A stretch of DNA of 64,000 nt, from contig NZ_CP034346.1 of assembly GCF_003991425.1 (NCBI RefSeq), forward strand, positions 4,625,501 to 4,689,500. Direction: 5' to 3'. Position 1 is the stretch's first letter. Each line of letters starts with the position of its first letter. Source of the stretch: Paenibacillus lutimineralis. GTDB taxonomy: Bacteria; Bacillota; Bacilli; Paenibacillales; Paenibacillaceae. Both the position numbers and the translations under genes were made by a program. Positions 58,744-64,000 of the stretch are shown piece by piece. The notes below the pieces were generated by a model. It was not told the DNA's origin, searched no databases, and saw nothing but the letters and a program-made list of their open reading frames with translations.

Positions 58744-58774
58744 TATTATGCAAGGAGTTCAGGGAAACTATGCA
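58744..58774 (-). promoter_or_regulatory. Sigma-G-type promoter of the SASP gene
   Basis: On the minus strand TGCATA (58769-58774), 18 bp, CATAATA (58744-58750). Both hexamer and heptamer agree with the forespore sigma-G consensus. The leader to the GTG is about 75 nt. Confidence 0.7.
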
Positions 58775-58799
58775 CCTTTAAACCAGGTTAAAACTACCT

Positions 58800-58838
58800 C
58801 CTGATTCACTACAATCAAAAGTGGATTTTTGAATTTCC
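58800..58838. repeat. Truncated copy of the repeat family
   Basis: AATCAAAAGTGGATTTTTGA followed by ATTTCC matches the right end of the next copy, which starts 10 bp later. Confidence 0.6.
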
Positions 58839-58848
58839 CAATTAAATC

Positions 58849-59022
58849 AGGTTCAAAAATTCGCTTTTCAGCACCGAGAAGGTTGGATGAAGCTAGGGGC
58901 TGAGGAGCACAGCGTACGGTTTGGGTACGTGAACACCGGAAGGCCAAGCTGAATTCAAGATTCGATGCCGAATAAACTCTCAGTGTTAACTACGTGATCA
59001 AAAGCGAATTTTTGAACTTCCT
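58849..59022. repeat. Tandem copy 1 of the repeat family (174 bp)
   Basis: Ends AGGTTCAAAAATTCGCTTTT and AAAAGCGAATTTTTGAACTT are inverted repeats. The interior has CAGCACCGAGAAGG, TTGGATGAAGCTAGG and GAATTCAAGATTCGATGCCG. Confidence 0.82.
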
Positions 59023-59031
59023 AATTGAATC

Positions 59032-59204
59032 AGGTTCAAAAATTTGCTTTTCAGCACCGAGAAGGTTGGATGAAGCTAGGGGCTGAGGAGCACAGCGTAC
59101 GGTTTGGGTACGTGAGCACCGGAAGACCCGACTGAATTCAAGATTCGATGCCGAGTTAACTATCCGTGTTGCTTCGTGATCAAAAGCGCATTTTTGAACT
59201 TCCT
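59032..59204. repeat. Tandem copy 2 of the repeat family (173 bp)
   Basis: Nearly identical to copy 1 at a 183-bp period, separated by AATTGAATC. Its right end touches the stop codon of the 3D-domain gene. Confidence 0.82.
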
Positions 59205-59948
59205 CTACACAGTTTTGTTCCAGAGGTCTTCGGGTATCTCCTTACTAACCTCCATCGCCTCGCCCAGTTCACGCAGCATAGCCTCCGTCAACTTACCGTT
59301 TCCCTTCCGGATGACCTGAACTTCAACTTCCTTCTTGCCCCATTCTTTATAGACCTGTTTAGTCGTCTTAAAGTACAGATCAATCTTCTTGCCTTTGATC
59401 GCTGAGCCTTTATCCGCTACAACCCCATAGCCATAGCCAGGAATGTATAGAATTGTTCCAAGCGGGAACACCTTCAGATCCGCCGCAATCGTAGAGACTG
59501 TATTTTTATCGCGGCGTACCTTAACTCCTGAATACGTGATGCCATATTCCGGGTGGTTGGGTCTTTTACCTGTCGATTCATAACCAGCAGTATACCCCGT
59601 AGCCATCACCTTGACCGTCTTCATTTTCTTCTTGACCTGCTCAGTCTTCTCCGCTTTATCCACCTTCGGTTGTAACGGTCTTTGCATCATTTCCATCGGC
59701 TTAGGTATCATTACCGTTTGCTGCTGGACCGTTGGATTTCCAAACGATTCCTGCCTTGATTGAGTCTCCAGCAGGCGCATCATCTCGAAATATTTCTTTT
59801 GTTCATAGTATGGATCTGCATACGATATATTCGTCACATTTGCCGATTTGGCTGCCGCAGGAATATGGTCCAGTGAAATCCCGTGCAGAAGCAAGCCCGT
59901 CAAAATACTTACCATTACAATTCTTTGCCATAAAATAATTTGGCGCAT
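59205..59948 (-). CDS. 3D-domain protein (probable cell-wall hydrolase)
   Basis: A 247-residue protein from the ATG at 59948 (GGGGGAGG upstream). A signal or anchor helix ([17 protein letters not shown]) is followed by a Lys/Gln-rich linker. The 3D domain of about residues 110-200 has [29 protein letters not shown] and [17 protein letters not shown] with its three conserved Asp. Related domains are lytic transglycosylases (MltA/RpfB/YuiC-like) acting on peptidoglycan. A terminal charged helix is extra. A repeat directly follows the stop. Confidence 0.88.
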   Translation of the reverse strand: MRQIILWQRIVMVSILTGLLLHGISLDHIPAAAKSANVTNISYADPYYEQKKYFEMMRLLETQSRQESFGNPTVQQQTVMIPKPMEMMQRPLQPKVDKAEKTEQVKKKMKTVKVMATGYTAGYESTGKRPNHPEYGITYSGVKVRRDKNTVSTIAADLKVFPLGTILYIPGYGYGVVADKGSAIKGKKIDLYFKTTKQVYKEWGKKEVEVQVIRKGNGKLTEAMLRELGEAMEVSKEIPEDLWNKTV

Positions 59949-60079
59949 ACGAAAAACCTCCCCCTTATTCCAAGAGGTTCTCCATATGCGCCGCAATTTA
60001 TACATTTAATTTTAAAAAAGGTATTGCTTCCGCCTCTCGCATCACTAGAAGTGACAAAGCGCGCGGACAATATGATCTA

Positions 60080-62023
60080 TTAAATAGTGTGGTTGGCGAT
60101 GTCATTTTTCAAGGATGCAAGTACATCATCCAGTGGCTGCGCGCCCAAGTCCCCTTCACCGCGCTTGCGCACCGAGACTGTACCACTATTCTTCTCGTTC
60201 TCACCAACAACGAACATGTATGGAATCTTCTCGAGCTGAGCTTCACGGATCTTATAGCCAAGCTTCTCATTGCGCAGATCACTCTCGGCACGAATGCCTC
60301 CAGCACGTAATTTATCCTCTACCTGACGTGCATATTCCTCGAAATGAACCGAGACCGGAATGACCTTCGCTTGTACTGGAGACAGCCAAAGTGGCAAATT
60401 GCCAGCAAAGTTTTCAAGCAGGAACGCTGTAAACCGCTCCATTGTACCGAGAATACCGCGGTGTAGCACCACAGGACGATGCTTCGCTCCGTCTTCTCCG
60501 ACATATTCCAGCTCGAAGCGTTCCGGCAGAAGGAAGTCAATCTGAACTGTGGACAGTGTCTCTTCCTTGCCCAGAGCGGTCTTGATCTGTACGTCCAGTT
60601 TCGGGCCGTAGAATGCCGCTTCGCCTTCTGCTTCATAGAACGGCAAGCCTGCTTCTTCTACAACCTCACGCAGCATACGCTGTGCTGTGTTCCACATTTC
60701 GTCATTTTGATAATACTTCTCTGTATCCTGCGGATCACGATAGGACAGACGGAAGCGGTATTCACCGATACCGAAGTCACTATATACTTGCTTGATCAAG
60801 TCAAGCACACGAGAGAACTCGCTCTTGATCTGATCCAGGCGGCAGAAGATATGAGCATCATTCAGCGTCATCGAACGAACGCGGTGTAGACCTGTCAATG
60901 CGCCTGACATTTCATAACGGTGCTGCATACCGAGCTCAGCGATACGGATCGGCAGATCACGGTAGCTGCGCATATCGCTCTTAAATACCATCATATGATG
61001 CGGACAGTTCATCGGACGAAGTACGAACTCCTCGTTATCGACTTGCATTCTTGGGAACATATCCTCTTCGTAGTGAGCCAAATGACCTGAAGTCTTGTAC
61101 AGCTCTGTGCTACCGAGTACTGGAGTATAGACGTGTTGATAGCCGAGGCGTTCCTCAATATCAACAATATAGCGCTCAAGTGTACGGCGTAGAGTTGCCC
61201 CTTTTGGAAGCCAGATCGGCAGACCTTGTCCAACCAAATTATTAAAGGTAAAGATGCTGAGTTCCTTACCAAGCTTACGGTGATCGCGCTTCTTCGCTTC
61301 CTCCAACATATGCAAGTGCTCATCAAGCTGGGCTTTCTTCACAAATGCTGTACCATAAATGCGCTGCAGCATCTTATTGTCGCTGTTACCGCGCCAGTAA
61401 GCACCAGCCACGCTGAGCAGCTTGAAGATTTTGATCTTGCCTGTGGAAGGTACGTGCGGCCCCCGGCACAAATCGGAAAATTCGCCTTGATCATAGATTG
61501 AGATAGTCTCGCCTTCCGGCAAATCACGAATCAATTCAAGTTTGTAAGGGTCACCCATTTCAGTGAAGATCACAATGGCCTCCTCACGGCTTACTTCGCG
61601 GCGTGTAATCGGCAGATTCTCGCCAATAATCCGCTCCATTTCCTTCTCGATCTTCTGCAGATCTTCAGGATTTAGCGGGTGTTCCAGGTCCATATCATAG
61701 TAGAACCCGTCCTCAATCACAGGACCTACACCAAGTTTAACTTCTTTACCGCCGAATAACCGTTTTACGGCTTGAGCCATCAAGTGAGCGCAGCTGTGGC
61801 GCATAATTTCCAGACCATCCTGCGAATCCAGCGTAATGATCTCTATCTTCGCCCCATCCTCCAGCTTCGTGTTCAGGTCAACGGCAACCCCGTTCAACTT
61901 GCCAGCCACTGCATTTTTGCGCAGGCCACTGCTAATCGACGCCGCTACATCTTCAAAAGTACTTCCTTCTGCATATTCCCGGACCGATCCGTCCGGCAAA
62001 GTAATCGATACTGCCACTTTCAT
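60080..62023 (-). CDS. thrS: Threonyl-tRNA synthetase
   Basis: A 647-residue class II synthetase from the ATG at 62023 (GAGGGAGG upstream). TGS (1-62), editing and SAD domains ([16 protein letters not shown]) precede the catalytic core ([14 protein letters not shown], zinc Cys and His) and the anticodon-binding domain. It charges tRNA-Thr and clears Ser. A T-box leader lies directly upstream; ytxC precedes it as in Bacillus. Confidence 0.97.
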   Translation of the reverse strand: MKVAVSITLPDGSVREYAEGSTFEDVAASISSGLRKNAVAGKLNGVAVDLNTKLEDGAKIEIITLDSQDGLEIMRHSCAHLMAQAVKRLFGGKEVKLGVGPVIEDGFYYDMDLEHPLNPEDLQKIEKEMERIIGENLPITRREVSREEAIVIFTEMGDPYKLELIRDLPEGETISIYDQGEFSDLCRGPHVPSTGKIKIFKLLSVAGAYWRGNSDNKMLQRIYGTAFVKKAQLDEHLHMLEEAKKRDHRKLGKELSIFTFNNLVGQGLPIWLPKGATLRRTLERYIVDIEERLGYQHVYTPVLGSTELYKTSGHLAHYEEDMFPRMQVDNEEFVLRPMNCPHHMMVFKSDMRSYRDLPIRIAELGMQHRYEMSGALTGLHRVRSMTLNDAHIFCRLDQIKSEFSRVLDLIKQVYSDFGIGEYRFRLSYRDPQDTEKYYQNDEMWNTAQRMLREVVEEAGLPFYEAEGEAAFYGPKLDVQIKTALGKEETLSTVQIDFLLPERFELEYVGEDGAKHRPVVLHRGILGTMERFTAFLLENFAGNLPLWLSPVQAKVIPVSVHFEEYARQVEDKLRAGGIRAESDLRNEKLGYKIREAQLEKIPYMFVVGENEKNSGTVSVRKRGEGDLGAQPLDDVLASLKNDIANHTI

Positions 62024-62335
62024 TTCCTCCCTCTTATTGTTTGGCCGCCGGAAGCGGACATACAAAAAACGCCCGTCCCGTAAAAGGGACGAGCGTGATT
62101 TACCCGTGGTTCCACCCTTATTCGGCTGTCTAAGTTAATAACAAGACAAGCCCTTAATTAAGCATTGTGTAACGGTAATGAACCGGCTATTCCTAATACC
62201 GGATAACCGAGCAACAGCTGAATCAACTATAAGCCCGTTCTCCCATGGTTCGGAACAGCAGCTACAAAGGGGTAAACCATGATCGAATCCGAAGGGAATT
62301 CCAGCCAAAGTTCCCTCTCTCTGTGCAGTTCAAAA
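62024..62335 (-). ncRNA. T-box riboswitch leader of thrS
   Basis: On the minus strand a stem I region with AGAGAGAGGGAACTTTGGCT (about 62300-62325) is followed by the invariant T-box GGGTGGAACCACGGG (62103-62117). An ACC triplet near 62275 could be the Thr specifier. The transcript terminator (ACGCTCGTCCC/GGGACGGGCGT then six T) is at 62064-62096. Uncharged tRNA-Thr should favour the antiterminator and thrS expression. Confidence 0.92.
62064..62096 (-). terminator. Conditional terminator of the thrS T-box
   Basis: Stem ACGCTCGTCCC/GGGACGGGCGT followed by TTTTTTG on the minus strand. Confidence 0.92.
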
Positions 62336-62370
62336 TCCGGTTCATATCTTTGTCATCGCTTTTAGAGGTA

Positions 62371-62390
62371 ATCCAAAAAGTCACTTTTGA
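62371..62390. repeat. Possible terminal-repeat trace of the repeat family
   Basis: ATCCAAAAAGTCACTTTTGA resembles GTTCAAAAAGTCCACTTTTG; the interior is lost. Confidence 0.35.
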
Positions 62391-62484
62391 CCGACTTCTT
62401 GAATCCATACTTAAATTACAACTAATGTGTAAATTATATAGCGATCCTGTCCTACAGTCAAGGAAATGGGCTAGTTATGGCGGC

Positions 62485-63402
62485 TTAGGTGCACTGATCC
62501 TTCGATCTCTCCGATTGATGGAACATGGTGCATTGTGGGCATTGAGAGCAGATCTCCACCCGCTCTCCAAAAATCTGGCAGATCGTCGAGATCATCTGCA
62601 TCTCCGGCCATGGAGTATGGATTAAAATGCGGACTGGTGCTAGAGAAATCAAAGAACTGACAACGGCATTTTCCATCTCCAGCTCCTGATCGGCTATTCG
62701 CGCGACCATGCCTCCACCGGCAGGAATATGGATCGACGTAAACTTCTCATCCAAAACAACAAATTCTTGATCCTTTTTGTGCATCAGGTGGACTAGTGGA
62801 GTCAACGGCTCCTGAAAATGAACAAAATACTGGAGCAGGCCGATGAATTCTTCATATTGCTTATCAAGTAGAAGCTCATCCACCGCATAATCGATAATCT
62901 CATCCAGTTTGTTTATATATTCCCTTAGCCGAAAAGTGATTAGACCATCCAAATGCACAAAAGCGCTTTGCTGCAAATGTTTTTTCAGTTCTTTCTTAAT
63001 TAAGGACATCCGCGTCCGTCTGGCAGATAAACCTGCTTCGTCCGTTCCAAGTAGGCGTAAACTCAGCTTCCATACTGCTTCATAATCTTCAGCTGAAGCG
63101 AAGGAATATTTTCTGGATAGCATTGCGGACAGAATACCCGCCTCTTTCACCTCAACTACATAACGTGCGATTCCCTCTGTTAACCGTTCATGTCCATCGC
63201 CCCATACCGGGTCTGGATACTTGTGTCCGTGTGAAGTCTCACCAGATATCCCAACGAGAACATCCATGATTTTTCCGTCTGTGGAGTAGCTGATTGCTGA
63301 CTGACCTGAGTCAATATACAGATCTTGTCCTGAGAAGCACTCTGTAAAGCGGGCACCCGAGTCTGTACCGTCAATATTGATCCGAATTGTAAAAAAATCC
63401 AT
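62485..63402 (-). CDS. ytxC: Sporulation protein YtxC
   Basis: A 305-residue protein from the ATG at 63402 (GGGGGAAAG upstream). The central region (SLIKKELKKHLQQ, GLITFRLREYINKLDEIIDYAVDELLLDKQYEEFIGLLQYFV) is the YtxC signature. A Cys-rich C-terminal end (EICSQCPQCTMF) may bind metal. It is annotated as a sporulation protein in Bacillus and adjoins thrS there too. The function is unknown. Confidence 0.88.
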   Translation of the reverse strand: MDFFTIRINIDGTDSGARFTECFSGQDLYIDSGQSAISYSTDGKIMDVLVGISGETSHGHKYPDPVWGDGHERLTEGIARYVVEVKEAGILSAMLSRKYSFASAEDYEAVWKLSLRLLGTDEAGLSARRTRMSLIKKELKKHLQQSAFVHLDGLITFRLREYINKLDEIIDYAVDELLLDKQYEEFIGLLQYFVHFQEPLTPLVHLMHKKDQEFVVLDEKFTSIHIPAGGGMVARIADQELEMENAVVSSLISLAPVRILIHTPWPEMQMISTICQIFGERVEICSQCPQCTMFHQSERSKDQCT

Positions 63403-63556
63403 GGACTTTCCCCCTTCCGCTTCCTCTCCACAAGTATATGGTGAGGAGAAAACGGATATACGGATCAAGCCCATGGAATGAAAGGTAGACTTTCCAATGT
63501 TACCTAGACCAGGTCAGCGGCAGTTGGATTAACCTAACTGTGACCTTGGCTCCAGC

Positions 63557-64000
63557 CTAATTCTGCATCACAAAATCCCGTTCAACATGAGATTCCTTAT
63601 CAAACACACGCAGAATATCATACTTCGTATTACGCTGTGCCGGGATTTTCCCTGCTTCACGAATAATGGAAAGAATTGCTTCAATATTTACTTTATACGT
63701 TGCACCTGCCGATGAGACAACATTCTCCTCAATCATCGTACTGCCGAAGTCGTTGCAGCCATACCGCAGGGATAATTTACCTACCTCAGGTCCCATCGTA
63801 ACCCATGAGGACTGTAGATTCTTAATATTATCAAGGACAATCCGGCTGATCGCTACCGTCTTCAGGTATGCTTCCGGTGTTTGTCGCTCCTTCTTCAAGT
63901 TTGTGTTATCCGGCTGGAACGTCCAAGGGATAAAGGCCAGGAAGCCTTCCGAAGGATACTGGTTCTGGATGCATTCGTCCTGGGCTTCACGTACACGCAT
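63557..64000 (-). CDS. mqnC: Cyclic dehypoxanthinyl futalosine synthase MqnC, C-terminal part
   Basis: The visible 147 residues are the C-terminal 40% of a radical-SAM enzyme; the start and the CxxxCxxC motif lie beyond the window. FLAFIPWTFQPDNTNLKKER, QSSWVTMGPEVGKLSLRYG and DFGSTMIEENVVSSAGA are MqnC motifs. It forms the cyclic intermediate of the futalosine pathway to menaquinone. The pathway partners are not seen here. Confidence 0.92.
   Translation of the reverse strand: MRVREAQDECIQNQYPSEGFLAFIPWTFQPDNTNLKKERQTPEAYLKTVAISRIVLDNIKNLQSSWVTMGPEVGKLSLRYGCNDFGSTMIEENVVSSAGATYKVNIEAILSIIREAGKIPAQRNTKYDILRVFDKESHVERDFVMQN

Overview
The window looks like a chromosomal segment of a Paenibacillus-type, endospore-forming Firmicute. 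The evidence is the gene content: a cotJABC coat operon, a gamma-SASP-like gene with a sigma-G-type promoter, spoVR/yhbH/prkA, ytxC beside thrS with a T-box leader, sufCDSUB, liaFSR and a GlnR/TnrA-type glnA promoter. Ribosome-binding sites are purine-rich and of Bacillus type. No rRNA, tRNA, intact prophage, intact insertion sequence or CRISPR was found.

Layout. 1-2.5 kb: an accessory stretch with a truncated alpha/beta hydrolase, an unknown gene boxed by two attC-like imperfect palindromes, and an IntI/Xer-type recombinase remnant. 2.5-11.5 kb: cotJABC, a secreted or anchored hypothetical protein, a CNNM/CBS membrane protein, the radical-SAM protein YfkAB, an HD-GYP protein, a YunD-like nucleotidase, moaD and a second HD-GYP protein that has lost its metal-binding His. 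11.5-13.7 kb: a decayed island with an IS3-family remnant, a YjcZ-like miniprotein, a GH25 endolysin remnant, a 58-aa gene and an integrase fragment. 13.7-18.9 kb: the suf operon, with a perfect inverted repeat over its promoter. 19.3-22.9 kb: hypotheticals and tandem degV genes. 22.9-23.5 kb: repeats. 23.6-33.3 kb: spoVR-yhbH, an amino-sugar operon (nagB-like, ROK kinase, GH9), yitT and prkA. 33.7-34.1 kb: a second cluster of the same 50-bp repeat, followed by a DUF2161 gene and a GC-rich aminotransferase-like pseudoenzyme. 37-44 kb: a coiled-coil protein with a phosphodiester glycosidase, an AbrB-like regulator, trmL, serC, a mutarotase-like gene and pepT. 44-51 kb: a GH94 phosphorylase, glnA, a DAHP synthase and ispH. 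51-59 kb: a CssRS-like two-component system with htrA, then liaFSR and the SASP. 59-64 kb: a 3D-domain protein, thrS, ytxC and the end of mqnC.

Three repeat systems stand out. (1) Cassette-flanking attC-like palindromes at 857-1007 and 1595-1777. (2) A MITE-like family with GTTCAAAAA-type terminal inverted repeats, with full, degenerate or partial copies at about ten places, including a tandem pair and one copy inside the cotJ operon. (3) A 50-bp-period repeat built on TAACGAAAC, in two clusters that bracket the spoVR-yhbH...prkA segment.

How the genes work together: PrkA, YhbH and SpoVR form a known functional group. SufCDSUB builds Fe-S clusters needed by IspH, YfkAB and MqnC in the same window. 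The NagB-like, ROK and GH9 proteins form a plausible route from glucosamine oligosaccharides to fructose-6-phosphate. HtrA with its adjacent two-component system, and LiaFSR, make a cell-envelope stress block.
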